Shown: positions 44,646 through 54,293 of the stretch, piece by piece
Layout: the number at the start of each line of letters is the position of its first letter
Numbering within the stretch: the stretch's first letter is position 1
Assembly (NCBI RefSeq): GCF_004355185.1
Contig: NZ_CP037922.1
Coordinates: 1,364,001-1,428,000 of the forward strand
DNA: 64,000 bases
From: Hymenobacter radiodurans
GTDB taxonomy: Bacteria; Bacteroidota; Bacteroidia; Cytophagales; Hymenobacteraceae
Direction of reading: 5' to 3'
Notes under the pieces: generated by a model
Seen by the model: the letters and a program-made list of their open reading frames with translations, nothing else
Database searches by the model: none
Told to the model about the DNA's origin: nothing
Made by a program: the position numbers and the translations under genes

Positions 44646-46007
44646 TTAATGCACCGCCACCACCGCTGGCACCGGTACCACGCTTAGCCGACGGAAGCGC
44701 CAGAGCAGAAGGCCAGCCACCAGCGTAAGGCCCGTGAGCAAGCCTATCCAGATGCCAACAGCGCCCATATTCAGCTTGAAGCCAAGGCAGTAACCCAATG
44801 GCAAGGCTACCGCCCAATACGCTAGCAACGCCACCACAGAGGGGATTTTGACATCTTCCAGCCCTCGCAATGCTCCCAGCCCCACAACCTGTAAGCCGTC
44901 GGATATTTGAAACAGCGCTGCGATGAGCAATAGCGTAGCCGCTTGCGCCACCACGGCTGCATCGTTGTTGTAGAAATAGGGAATAAACTCACGAGCCAGA
45001 ATCAAAATCAAGCCCATCGCACCCATAAAGAGAAAGGTGAGGCCATAAGCCGTAAACCCTGCTTGGCGTGCTCCCTCCGCATCGCCGAGGCCGCGCATAT
45101 TACCCACCCGAATGGTAGCCGCCGCTGCAATGCCGCTGGCCGCCATATAGGTAGCCGAAGCCACATTAATGGCGATTTGATGCGCGGCCAGACTGGTAGT
45201 GCCCAACCAGCCAATCATGACGGCCGAAAAGCTGAACGCGCCCATCTCAAACATCATCTGCACGCCAATAGGGGAGCCCAAACCCAGCAGACGCCGCAGT
45301 GTGGGGCCGTGGAGGCCCAGCCCGCTTGCCGCTGCTTCGCGGTAGGGCCGTAGGCGGGCGGCGCGCAATACATACGTAGCCATCAGGATGGCCATCAGAA
45401 CACGGGAAATGAGCGTGGCCCAGGCGGCCCCAATCATGCCCATCTGCGGGGCGCCAAGGTTGCCGAACACGAACATGTAGCACAGCAGGGCATTCAGCAA
45501 ATTGGCTCCTACTGACAGATACATCGCCTGACGTGTGAGACCCAAGCCTTCGGCAAACTGTTTGAAGCCCTGAAAAATCATCAGGGGCAGGAAGGATAGG
45601 AAGATGAGGCGGACCCACGGCATGGCCAAGGCTACTACCTCCGCTGGCTGATTGAGGTATCGAAGCTGGGGGGCAATTACAAGCCCCAAACCCGCCAGCC
45701 CCACGCCAGCCAGGGTGCTAAGTAGTACTCCATTTACCAGCAGCCGCCCCAACAAAGGCATATCGCGCTTGCCATCAGCGGCCGCAACCAAAGGCGTAAT
45801 GCCCATCGATAAACCCAGTCCCAGCACCATTACCACCGTGCTCACGCTTACGCTCAGCGACACGGCCGCCAACGCAACTTTGCCGGTTTGGCCTACTACC
45901 ACGCTGTCGACTACGTTTACCAGTACGTGGCCTAATTGGCTAAGTATTACTGGGTAAGCCAGTAACAACATAGGTTTGATATGCGGACGAACAGCGGTGA
46001 GCGGCAT
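44646..46007 (-). CDS. MATE family multidrug exporter
   Basis: 453 residues, 12 predicted membrane segments. The first lines (PVILSQLGHVLVNVVDSVVVGQTG) and SLSVSVSTVVMVLGLGLSMGITPLV are the MatE pattern with the family's polar residues in helix 1 and 2; the second half repeats it (GSPIGVQMMFEMGAFSFSAVMIGWLG). Exports drugs or cations with Na+ or H+. Upstream gene is the aminotransferase, not in the same transcript evidently. Confidence 0.92.
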   Translation of the reverse strand: MPLTAVRPHIKPMLLLAYPVILSQLGHVLVNVVDSVVVGQTGKVALAAVSLSVSVSTVVMVLGLGLSMGITPLVAAADGKRDMPLLGRLLVNGVLLSTLAGVGLAGLGLVIAPQLRYLNQPAEVVALAMPWVRLIFLSFLPLMIFQGFKQFAEGLGLTRQAMYLSVGANLLNALLCYMFVFGNLGAPQMGMIGAAWATLISRVLMAILMATYVLRAARLRPYREAAASGLGLHGPTLRRLLGLGSPIGVQMMFEMGAFSFSAVMIGWLGTTSLAAHQIAINVASATYMAASGIAAAATIRVGNMRGLGDAEGARQAGFTAYGLTFLFMGAMGLILILAREFIPYFYNNDAAVVAQAATLLLIAALFQISDGLQVVGLGALRGLEDVKIPSVVALLAYWAVALPLGYCLGFKLNMGAVGIWIGLLTGLTLVAGLLLWRFRRLSVVPVPAVVAVH

Positions 46008-46091
46008 GAGGCAATGGAAAAAAGAGCCGCAAAGGTACGCCCCTAATTCGGGCTATGGGCCAGACTTACCAGAGTAAAACGCTCCTGACCG

Positions 46092-47257
46092 TTAGCTCAT
46101 CCGGCTTGCCTGGCCTAAGAGAACGGCTTGCAAGCGCTGCAGTGCTTCCCGTAACGCCAGCTCAGGCACAGCATAAGAAATGCGCGCAAAGCCCGGCGCT
46201 CCACAACTTGCGCCATCCACCACATCTACCCCCCGGCCCGCAACTGCGCGACCAATGCCGCCGAAGATTCCGTTGCTGAGTGCGCGGGGGGCAAAAACGG
46301 CCGCAAATCAGCGAAAACGTAGTAAGTACCTTCCGGCTCCACATAGCCCACACCGGGCAGCGCCGACAAGGCAGCTAGGAGCAAAGAGCGGGTGGGGGCT
46401 AACCGTGTGAGCAACTCTTGGGCAATTGTCGCGCTATGCTCCGTTGCCGCCAGGGCTGCGTGCTGATTCGGCACGGGAACGGGCGCGCCAGTAGCAAATT
46501 GCCCCCCAGCCGCCGCCCGAACCACCGCTGGCGGCGCCACCAAATATCCCACGCCCCACCCAATCAGTGCCAACGATTTGGAGAAGCCATTTACGACTAA
46601 GTGCTGCCCATGTGGGTCGGGAAATGCCAGCAGAGTGGGCACCGGTGCCGAACTGAAGTTGATGAGATTATATATCTCATCGGAAAAAACAAACAGTTCT
46701 GGGTAGCGGCGCGTGACGGCTAACAAGGCCTCCACCTCATCGTGGCGATAGATTCGGCCTGTCGGGTTATTCGGATTCGAAAAGAGGAAAACCCGCGTGC
46801 GCGGTGTAAGAGCGGCTTCCAGTACTTCCGGCCGCAGGTCATACCCATCGGCTGAGTCTAGGGGGAGGGAGCGCATGGTCCCACCGGCCCGGGTAATCAA
46901 TTCACCAAAGCCAAACCAATTGGGAGTAGGCACCAGTACCTCGTCGCCGGGGCGCAGAATGGCTTTCAGCAAAGCAACCAGCGCTACCTTTACTCCGGGC
47001 GTAACCATGATATGGGCGGGCGTAATCTGGGGGGCTTTTTGGCGATGATAATTTGTTGCTATTGCCTCCCGTAGCGCCAGCAAGCCTTCCACCGGCCCCG
47101 GTGTAAGCTGGTCAGCATGAATACTAGCGATGGCCCGCTCAGCGGCAACAGTTGGCGTAGCAAAATTGCCGTAGCCCGAAGCCAGACTGATAACAGCGGG
47201 GAAATCGGCCGCAGCCGGGGGCGTTGTCACGAAGGAATCGGGTAGCAAATCAGCCAC
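46092..47257 (-). CDS. Fold-type I PLP aminotransferase, frameshifted in this sequence
   Basis: Start GTG at 47255-47257, five bases after the EgtD stop. PGVKVALVALLKAIL, SNPNNPTGRIYRHDE, SDEIYNLI and the PLP lysine in VNGFSKSLALIGWGVGY mark an aspartate-aminotransferase-like enzyme. The frame stops at 46226 within a C6 run (46229-46234); one more base continues it through GGVDVVDGASCGAPGFARIS to the TAA at 46092, for 388 residues. The operon with egtB and egtD suggests the missing C-S lyase step or an amino-group transfer, but known EgtE enzymes belong to another PLP subgroup. Confidence 0.85.
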
Positions 47258-47262
47258 TGCTT

Positions 47263-48230
47263 TTACGCTTGCGGAGCCAGGACTACATCAACAAAATAGG
47301 CCTGCTCATCGGTGAAAAAATTCTGCACTTCCAGCCCCGCTTCCGTCGCTAACTGACTGATGAGAGGCCGGGTAAATTTGTAAGAATTTTCGGTGTGAAT
47401 AATTTCCCAAGCAGCGAAATCAACGGTTTGGGCCAGTGCCTCCAGGTGTACTTGCTGGGCGCGGGTGCTCACTAAAAAGGAGCGTACAACGCCCGCAATC
47501 GGGTCATAATCGGTGTAGTGCTGCCAATGGGCTAGGTCAAAATTGCCCCCCAACTCCCGGTTCAGCCGGGTAAGTAGGTTAAGGTTGAAGGCCGCCGTTA
47601 CGCCCTGGGTATCATCGTAAGCGGCGCGGATAAGGCGGGGGCTTTTTGCAGATCGAAGCCAATGAGCAGGCGGTCGTCGGGGGAGAGCGGCTGCGTGAGG
47701 GCGCGTAGAAATTCGCGGCGGTCGGAAGGGGAGAAGTTGCCGATGTTGGACCCCAGAAACAGCACCGCTTTCCGGCCGGGCCGGGCGGCCATCAACGTGA
47801 GCGCCGCCGTGTACTCGGCTACTACTGGCTCCACCCGCAAGGTGGGCAATTCAGTGCTCAGACTAGCTGCCAGTCCATCTAAGGCCCCCGACGAGATATC
47901 GACGGGCACATAGCTGAAATTGGCCCCCAACTCCAATAATTCACGCAGTAATATCTTGGTTTTCAGTCCATCACCGGCGCCAAGCTCTATGAGATAAAAC
48001 GGCTCATCAGAGGCTGGACGCAGGGCGGCGGTAATGGCGGCGCGGTGGGTAGTTAGCAATCCAAACTCCGTGCGCGTAGGGTAGTACTCCGGCAGCGCCA
48101 TAATCTGCTGAAACAGCTCGCTGCCCGCGTCATCATAGAAATACTTGGAGGAAAGCGTTTTAGGTGTTTTTTGCAAACCCGCAGCTACATGGCTGGCTAA
48201 TTCGGTGTTGGCAGTGGCGAGGCGAGGCAT
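47263..48230 (-). CDS. egtD: L-histidine N-alpha-methyltransferase EgtD, frameshifted in this sequence
   Basis: The N-terminal half (KYFYDDAGSELFQQIMALPEYYPTRTE, LIELGAGDGLKTKILL, VLFLGSNIGNFSP) matches the SAM-dependent EgtD, which trimethylates histidine to hercynine. The frame breaks in the G run at 47637-47641. Adding one base gives DLQKAPRLIRAAYDDTQGV, and the second half follows (AAWEIIHTENSYKF; a 322-residue protein), the family length. egtB lies upstream and an aminotransferase downstream in one probable operon. The break looks like a sequence error. Confidence 0.92.
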
Positions 48231-48321
48231 GGGGAGCAGTTACGGATGAAATAGGGGATTACTGGCCTTGCTCCGCAGCAAGTATAAGCTGCGTGATTTG
48301 ACCAGAAATGGCAGCTAAAGC

Positions 48322-49626
48322 TTAGCGTGCCAAGCGGATACCGGTGAATTGCCAGCGCTTATCCGCGTGAAAGAAATTGCGGTACGTGAGGCGAATATGG
48401 CTCGCGGAGGTAGCACAGGAGCCGCCGCGCAGCACCAATTGATTCAGCATAAACTTGCCATTATACTCGCCCAAAGCGCCAGCTGCGCGCTCATAGCCGG
48501 GGTAAGGGTGGTAGGCCGAGTACGTCCATTCCCACACATCGCCCAAAAGCTGATGACATTGCTCGGGATCCGCATCGGCGGGGAGAGGTTGAGGATCAAA
48601 TAGGTTGCTTTCCAGGAAGTTGCCGGCCGCAATCTGCGGCTGAAACTGGCGGGCCGCTATTTCCCATTCCTGCTCCGTAGGCAGCCGGTAACCGGCCCAG
48701 TGGGCGTACGCATCGGCCTCGTAGAAGCTAATATGCGTGACCGGCGCGGCCCAATCGACGGGTTGCAGGCCGTGGTGGGTAAAGCGGTGCCACACGCCAT
48801 CTTTCTGCACCCAATACAAAGGCGCTTCCCAGCCAGCCTGCTCGGCCAGTTCCCAGCCTTCGCCCAGCCAGTAGCGGAAGTCGCGGTAGCCACCCGCTTC
48901 CATAAACTGACGGTACTCGCCGTTGGTCACTAAGCGGTTTTGTAGCGCGAAATCGGCTACGTAGGTATCGTGGGGGGCTTTTTCGTTGTCAAAGCAGAAT
49001 CCCTCTTCCTCAAAGCCAATCCGATAAACGCCGCCCGCCACCGGCAGCCAAGTGGCTGGGGTAGGCTCGGGCGTGGGCGGTGCTTTCGGAGCCGACTTAT
49101 AAGCCGGCGCCAACGGACTGGTGCTCAAAATGTACTTTATATCCGTAACGAGCAACTCTTGGTGCTGCTGCTCATGCTGAAGGCCCAACTCAAAGATTTC
49201 GGCGAAGCTGGGGGGCAAATCGTTAGGGGCAAGCGTGGTAAGCAAGCGGCCCATGTGCTCATCTACGTGCGCGCGGTAGGCGTACACATCGGCGAGAGCA
49301 GGGCGGGAGATAGTGCCGCGGTCGGCGCGGTTTACGCGACTGCCCAGCGAGTTATAGTAGGAGTTGAACAGGTAGGCATAATCAGGATGAAATACCTGGT
49401 AGCCAGCTAGGTATTCGCGCAGCAGGAAGGTTTCGAAAAACCAGGTAGTATGCGCTAAGTGCCACTTCGGCGGGCTCACATCGAGCATAGGCTGCACCAC
49501 AGTATCCTCCGGCAGCAAGGGCCGACAGAGGTCTTCCGTTTGCTGCCGCACGGCGTGGTAGCGAGCGGGGAGTTGGGCCAACATGGGCTCGGCAACGGTT
49601 TGGGGGGCAAATACGGAGGAAGACAT
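48322..49626 (-). CDS. egtB: Ergothioneine biosynthesis protein EgtB
   Basis: 434 residues from the ATG at 49624-49626. N-terminal DinB-like half with WHLAHTTWFFETFLL and the iron motif HEQQHQE (HX3HXE); C-terminal formylglycine-enzyme-like half (GGVYRIGFEEEGFCFDNEKAPH, LPTEQEWEIAARQ, RGGSCATSASHIRLTYRNFF). EgtB is the non-haem iron sulfoxide synthase that joins hercynine to a thiol in ergothioneine or related thiol-histidines. Which thiol (Cys or gamma-Glu-Cys) cannot be told. First gene of the egt operon. Confidence 0.93.
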   Translation of the reverse strand: MSSSVFAPQTVAEPMLAQLPARYHAVRQQTEDLCRPLLPEDTVVQPMLDVSPPKWHLAHTTWFFETFLLREYLAGYQVFHPDYAYLFNSYYNSLGSRVNRADRGTISRPALADVYAYRAHVDEHMGRLLTTLAPNDLPPSFAEIFELGLQHEQQHQELLVTDIKYILSTSPLAPAYKSAPKAPPTPEPTPATWLPVAGGVYRIGFEEEGFCFDNEKAPHDTYVADFALQNRLVTNGEYRQFMEAGGYRDFRYWLGEGWELAEQAGWEAPLYWVQKDGVWHRFTHHGLQPVDWAAPVTHISFYEADAYAHWAGYRLPTEQEWEIAARQFQPQIAAGNFLESNLFDPQPLPADADPEQCHQLLGDVWEWTYSAYHPYPGYERAAGALGEYNGKFMLNQLVLRGGSCATSASHIRLTYRNFFHADKRWQFTGIRLAR

Positions 49627-50017
49627 AGACACAGGAATAGGGGTTAACTACTTATTAACCTTAACTCAAAAAACGACGACGGGTTTTGTTCTAGAGGGCT
49701 TCGAGTTTAATTAATCAGCCCCAAGACTACGGCAAATACCGAGTACAAATGCTTAGCGAAGACCTCGTTTGGTAGACGTCGCGGCTAGTACGTAGCACAA
49801 CAGTAGCAGCGGGTATTTATCGCGTTTACGGCAAGCTCAACTACGGAGTAAACGTCGGTAGAAAGCGGTATTTTGGGCTGGAAATGCGGTTTTTGGGTTC
49901 CAAATCGTTATCCTTACTATCGCTATTTCGTTCAAATAAGGAGTGGTTCAGCACCTGTTTTCCTTCTTTGGGACGCAATCAAAATACCATAGATACTTCT
50001 CCCAAACCCCAAACGCT
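49627..50017. other. Intergenic region
   Basis: About 390 bases between the divergent egtB and KGG genes. No hairpin, repeat or clean TAnnTTTG was identified. Confidence 0.4.
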
Positions 50018-50293
50018 ATGATCTCGAACCAGCAAAACCAGCGCGGCAATGCCGCAACTCAGTCGTCAAGCCGTAGTGGCGCGACTAAGCAAGCAACTTC
50101 TACGGGCAAAAGCCTGCGTGGCTTCGCCGCTATGGATCCAGCTGAGCAGCGTCGTATTGCCAGCGAAGGTGGTAAAGCCTCGCACGAAAGTGGTCGCGGC
50201 CACCGGTTTACATCAGAGGAAGCCCGCGCCGCCGGCCGTAAGGGGGGTCAGGCGAGCCGCGGACGGAGCAACCAGGGCGGTGCTACCCGATAG
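50018..50293 (+). CDS. KGG-repeat stress protein (GsiB/YciG/con-10-like)
   Basis: 91 residues from the ATG at 50018. The C-terminal part repeats the KGG pattern: KSLRGFAAMDPAEQRRIASEGG, ASHESGRGHRFTSEEARAAG, RKGGQASRG. These small hydrophilic proteins are induced by starvation or dry stress. The N-terminal 40 residues are Gln/Ser/Thr-rich. Own terminator. Confidence 0.87.
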   Translation: MISNQQNQRGNAATQSSSRSGATKQATSTGKSLRGFAAMDPAEQRRIASEGGKASHESGRGHRFTSEEARAAGRKGGQASRGRSNQGGATR

Positions 50294-50347
50294 TTTCCAT
50301 TGATGTAACGACGGCACTTCTCCCGTAGCGGTGCCGCCGACTTTGTA

Positions 50348-50388
50348 AACCAGCCTTTGCGCACAGCGCAAAGGCTGGTTTTTTTGTT
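50348..50388 (+). terminator. Rho-independent terminator
   Basis: AACCAGCCTTTGCGC, loop ACA, GCGCAAAGGCTGGTTTTTTTG. Confidence 0.92.
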
Positions 50389-50473
50389 CGTTACTTGTCA
50401 GACGGTTGAAATCCCGAACAGCCGGTTCTGAAGTGTATACGATTCCGCTGATAGCCAGCACCTGCCCCGCCCA

Positions 50474-51556
50474 ATGCTTCATCTTACGTATTGCCAGCGC
50501 GCTTTGCGCTTCAACTTTCCGGCCCGTACCTCGCGTGGGGCGCTTACCGAGCACGTAGCCTATTATTTAGTATTGCGCGATACAGCGCAGCCGGAACATC
50601 TGGGGCTGGGAGAAGCAGCGCCATTGGCTGGCCTGAGCCCCGATTTTGGGCCTGCTTTCGAGCCTAGAGTAGCTGCGCTATGCGCCGATTTTAACCGCCG
50701 CCAGCTCACCGATTTGCCCCCCAATGCATCCATCTACTTAGTTGATGAGCTTGTAGAGCCTACTTGGCCCGCGCTCCGATTTGCGCTTGAAATAGCCTTG
50801 CTGGACTGGCAGCTCGGTGGCCGACGTCAGCTTTTCGATAATGCATTCAGCCGGGGCGAGGTGGGCATTCCTATCAACGGCCTCGTCTGGATGGGCGAGG
50901 CGGCCTTTATGCAGACCCAGATTCAGAAGAAGCTAGCCGATGGCTATTCCTGTTTAAAGATGAAAATCGGGGGAATTGATTTTGCCACCGAATTGCAGCT
51001 ACTAGCTGAAATCAGGGCCGTAGCTGGCCCCGAGCAGCTCACACTGCGCGTAGATGCCAACGGCGCATTTGCCCCCCACGAGGCTTTGAGCAAGCTGGAG
51101 CAGCTGGCCCGCTTCGATCTGCATTCCATCGAGCAGCCCATTGCGGCCGGGCAGCCGGCGCTCATGGCGGATCTGTGTCGGCAGTCGCCTATTCCTATTG
51201 CGTTGGATGAAGAACTGATTGGGGTGACGCAGCCTGAGCAGCAACAGGCGCTGCTGGCCCACATTCAGCCAGCCTACGTTATACTCAAGCCTACGCTGGT
51301 AGGCGGACTGCACGCCACCCGGCAGTGGCTGCGCGTGGCGGAAGCAAACAATGCCGCCTGGTGGCTGACTTCGGCCTTGGAATCGAATGTGGGGCTAAAT
51401 TCCGTGAGCCAGTTGGCGGGCGAGTACGCCCGGTCCGATTTTCCCCAAGGCTTGGGCACGGGCCAACTTTATCATAACAACGTGATGGCACCCCTCCGAA
51501 TAGCATCCGGCCACCTGCACTATGACCCCGCGGGAGATTGGGAAATTCCGTGCTGA
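50474..51556 (+). CDS. menC: o-Succinylbenzoate synthase (enolase superfamily)
   Basis: 360 residues. The enolase pattern is complete: KMKIGG (Lys acid/base, about residue 160), RVDANGAF, SIEQPI, ALDEELIG, and VILKPTLVGG with TSALESNVGL, which is the OSBS (MenC) signature in Bacteroidota. It dehydrates SHCHC to o-succinylbenzoate in menaquinone synthesis. An L-Ala-D/L-Glu epimerase is the alternative within the superfamily, but the TSALES pattern favours MenC. Confidence 0.88.
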   Translation: MLHLTYCQRALRFNFPARTSRGALTEHVAYYLVLRDTAQPEHLGLGEAAPLAGLSPDFGPAFEPRVAALCADFNRRQLTDLPPNASIYLVDELVEPTWPALRFALEIALLDWQLGGRRQLFDNAFSRGEVGIPINGLVWMGEAAFMQTQIQKKLADGYSCLKMKIGGIDFATELQLLAEIRAVAGPEQLTLRVDANGAFAPHEALSKLEQLARFDLHSIEQPIAAGQPALMADLCRQSPIPIALDEELIGVTQPEQQQALLAHIQPAYVILKPTLVGGLHATRQWLRVAEANNAAWWLTSALESNVGLNSVSQLAGEYARSDFPQGLGTGQLYHNNVMAPLRIASGHLHYDPAGDWEIPC

Positions 51557-51625
51557 TATACGTGGTTGATAAGTGGTGCTAAGGCGGTTTTTTCAGTAAC
51601 TTACCCAACCCACCACCCTCCCTGC

Positions 51626-52921
51626 ATGATTGCCTCTTGGCTCGTTACTGTGCTGCTTTTCGGAAGAACCCTGCGGGGCTGGGGGGCTTTTTTGGGGTTG
51701 CTGCTAAGCTTAACAGCTACTGGCCAGTCAACCCAATCGGCAACCGCAGCATTCAGTTTTAAGAGTGCCAAAACGCGCAGCCTTGCGGTGCCCGTCGAAT
51801 TGCAGCGCAACCTGATTATTATCAGCGCTTCCCTTAACGGACAGGGGCCGTTCAACTTTCTGCTGGATACCGGCGTGAGTACGTCCATTCTCACCGACCC
51901 AACGCTGCGCACACAGTTGGGACTACGGCTGGGGCAGCGCTTCCGCGTAGCGGGTGCCGGCGAGGATCAGGCCCTAGAAGCTTTCCAGACCGATAGTGTG
52001 CACGTGACCTTAGCCGATGGCAAGGTGGAAGCGCCAGCCCTCACGTTCCTGATTCTTTCCAGTGATGTGCTCAACCTGTCGGGCTACGTGGGTATGCCCA
52101 TCCATGGCATTCTGGGCTATGATGTGTTTCGCAGCTTTGTTGTGCGCATTCACCCGGTCGAGTCCCGGGTAGTGTTGATTAATCCCGCGTCGTTTCGGGC
52201 GCCCAAGGGAAGGCGCTGGACTTCTATGGGCATCGATATGGAAGGCAGTAAGGCCTACTTACGTACCGAGGCCGTGGTGCACGACTCGCTGCAGCTGCCG
52301 CTCAAGCTGGTGCTCGACACTGGGGCAGGGCACGCGTTGTCGCTCGAAACCACCTCCGACCCGCGCCTGACTCTGCCGCCGCGGCGGATACGGTCGCAGC
52401 TGGGCCGGGGACTCAATGGGCTCATTAATGGGTACCTGGGCCGGGTAACATCGTTGCAGCTAGGTAAATACAAGGTCAAATCCTTAGTTACCTCTTTCCC
52501 CGATGCAGCCGATGTAAGCCATCGGGCCGAGGTATTTCGTAATGGCAACGTGGGTCTGGAGCTGCTCAAGCGTTTCGATATTATCATTGATTACACCCGC
52601 AATCGGCTCTGGTTGCGTCCCAATAGTCTTTATCGCGACCCCTTCGAGCACGATATGAGTGGTATCGACTTGCTGGCTACCGGCTCCGACTATCACCAGT
52701 ATATTATCCTCAAAGTAGAAAAAGGTTCGCCCGCTGATGAGGCCGGCCTGAAGCCCACCGACGAGATTATAGCTATTAATCTGATGCCCGTAGCGGGCCT
52801 TTCGCTCACCCAAATCAGCCGAATTCTGCACTCCGATGATGGCCGCCAACTCCTGTTCATCGTGCGCCGCGCCGATGGCGAACTGATCACAACCAGTGTG
52901 CGTCTAAGGCGTCAGATTTAG
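51626..52921 (+). CDS. Aspartyl protease with C-terminal PDZ domain
   Basis: 431 residues from the ATG at 51626. A signal helix (WGAFLGLLLSLTA) is encoded by a copy of CTGGGGGGCTTTTTTGG. Two retropepsin-type motifs, LLDTGVSTSIL (about 87) and LVLDTGAGHALSL (about 225), and a PDZ domain at the end (VEKGSPADEAGLKPTDEIIAIN). This layout is known in envelope-located aspartyl proteases of Bacteroidota. The target is unknown. Confidence 0.9.
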   Translation: MIASWLVTVLLFGRTLRGWGAFLGLLLSLTATGQSTQSATAAFSFKSAKTRSLAVPVELQRNLIIISASLNGQGPFNFLLDTGVSTSILTDPTLRTQLGLRLGQRFRVAGAGEDQALEAFQTDSVHVTLADGKVEAPALTFLILSSDVLNLSGYVGMPIHGILGYDVFRSFVVRIHPVESRVVLINPASFRAPKGRRWTSMGIDMEGSKAYLRTEAVVHDSLQLPLKLVLDTGAGHALSLETTSDPRLTLPPRRIRSQLGRGLNGLINGYLGRVTSLQLGKYKVKSLVTSFPDAADVSHRAEVFRNGNVGLELLKRFDIIIDYTRNRLWLRPNSLYRDPFEHDMSGIDLLATGSDYHQYIILKVEKGSPADEAGLKPTDEIIAINLMPVAGLSLTQISRILHSDDGRQLLFIVRRADGELITTSVRLRRQI

Positions 52922-53011
52922 CCGTATGAGCAGTTGGCTGCGGTTAGCCCTGCTTACAAATTGTTCATAAAAGCACTACATTAGAAGCCCACCTACCTTG
53001 CTTTTCGCCTG

Positions 53012-54172
53012 ATGCCAACGGCCCCTTCGCCCGCGCTGCCGCTACCGTCGCCTGCCATCTTGGCCAATCAGCACATCTACTCCGATTATTTCGACGAGGA
53101 ATACGTGCGGGCCGTCGACAAGCACCTGCTGCAGCTACTCGATCGGGTGTGGTTCCGCTCCAAGCTGGTGGGTTTCGAGCAGTATCCGCAACGGAATAAC
53201 CCGGAGCGCCCATTGCTTTTCGCCAGCAATCATTCGGGCATGGCGTTTCCCTGGGATGCCATGGTAGCCCTCTCGCACTTGCTGCGCGTGCTGCCTGGTA
53301 TGTACGACCTGCCGCGGCCCCTTTCAGCGCCCATGCTCTCGCAATCGGTGCTGATGAACCCGTATCTGATTCCGCATTTCTGGAAGAAATGCGGCTGTGT
53401 TGATGCTACCACGCTCAATTTTGAGACGATGATGTTCTGCAACGACCACAACTTGATGCTGTACCCCGAGGGCGTGCCGGGCATTGGCAAAGGGTTTAAC
53501 CGCAAGTATCAACTGCAGCGCCTCGCTACCAGCATCATCCGGCTAGGCATCGAGCACCGCACCGATATTGTGCCGTACTATACCGTAAATGGGGAATACC
53601 TGAACCCCTACGCTTATAGCTGGGACTGGCTGAACAAATGGACCAAAAAGATTGGGATTCCCTTCATTCCCGTGGGGCCCATTATCATCATGGTGCTGCT
53701 CCAGCCCTGGTTTTTTTACCTCGCGTATCCGGCCAAGCTCACCTTTGTGTTGGGCACGCGCATCAAGCCCTACGAACTGACCGAAAAGCCCCCCAGCGAG
53801 CTTACCCGCGAAGATTATCTGGCCTTGTCGGAGCAAGTGCGCCAACAAATGCAGACGGAGCTGGATGCGGCTGTGCGCAACCACGGCAAGCATCCTTACT
53901 GCTGGAGCGAGCTTTGGCAACGTATGAAAGCCAACTGGAGCTACTTTCCTTTCTTTCTGCCCTTTGCCTGGCCCGAACTCTTCCGGGAGTTTGAGCGCCA
54001 ATACGCAGAGAAAGGTCCCGAGGGGGTAGATCTGAAACTAACTAAGCGCGGCTCTTGGCTGCGTATGATTTGGCGCAACCCCTTCACCCTCACTTTCTTC
54101 ATTCCCGTATTAGGATGGATACCTATTGCTATTCGCGGCTACAAGGGGCATCGAATAGGAAAAAAAGCATAA
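53012..54172 (+). CDS. Lysophospholipid acyltransferase (PlsC-like)
   Basis: 386 residues. Motif I SNHSGMAFPWDAMV (about residue 72; a longer His-Asp spacing than HX4D) and motif III LMLYPEGVPGIGKG (about 150) are present. Two hydrophobic parts in the second half (LQPWFFYLAYPAKLTFVLG and PFTLTFFIPVLGWIPIAI) attach it to the membrane. It transfers an acyl chain to a lipid; the acceptor is unknown. A TACCTTGC box lies 10 bases before the start. Confidence 0.84.
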   Translation: MPTAPSPALPLPSPAILANQHIYSDYFDEEYVRAVDKHLLQLLDRVWFRSKLVGFEQYPQRNNPERPLLFASNHSGMAFPWDAMVALSHLLRVLPGMYDLPRPLSAPMLSQSVLMNPYLIPHFWKKCGCVDATTLNFETMMFCNDHNLMLYPEGVPGIGKGFNRKYQLQRLATSIIRLGIEHRTDIVPYYTVNGEYLNPYAYSWDWLNKWTKKIGIPFIPVGPIIIMVLLQPWFFYLAYPAKLTFVLGTRIKPYELTEKPPSELTREDYLALSEQVRQQMQTELDAAVRNHGKHPYCWSELWQRMKANWSYFPFFLPFAWPELFREFERQYAEKGPEGVDLKLTKRGSWLRMIWRNPFTLTFFIPVLGWIPIAIRGYKGHRIGKKA

Positions 54173-54293
54173 CCAGTCATTGGGAAGGATTCCCCAATTC
54201 TTGCCACCAACAATATTCTTGCGTGTAAAAGCCCCCCGCTACTGCTCGCAGTCCGTACCCGCCCTGCCTCCCTTCCCACCCAATAGTATACAA

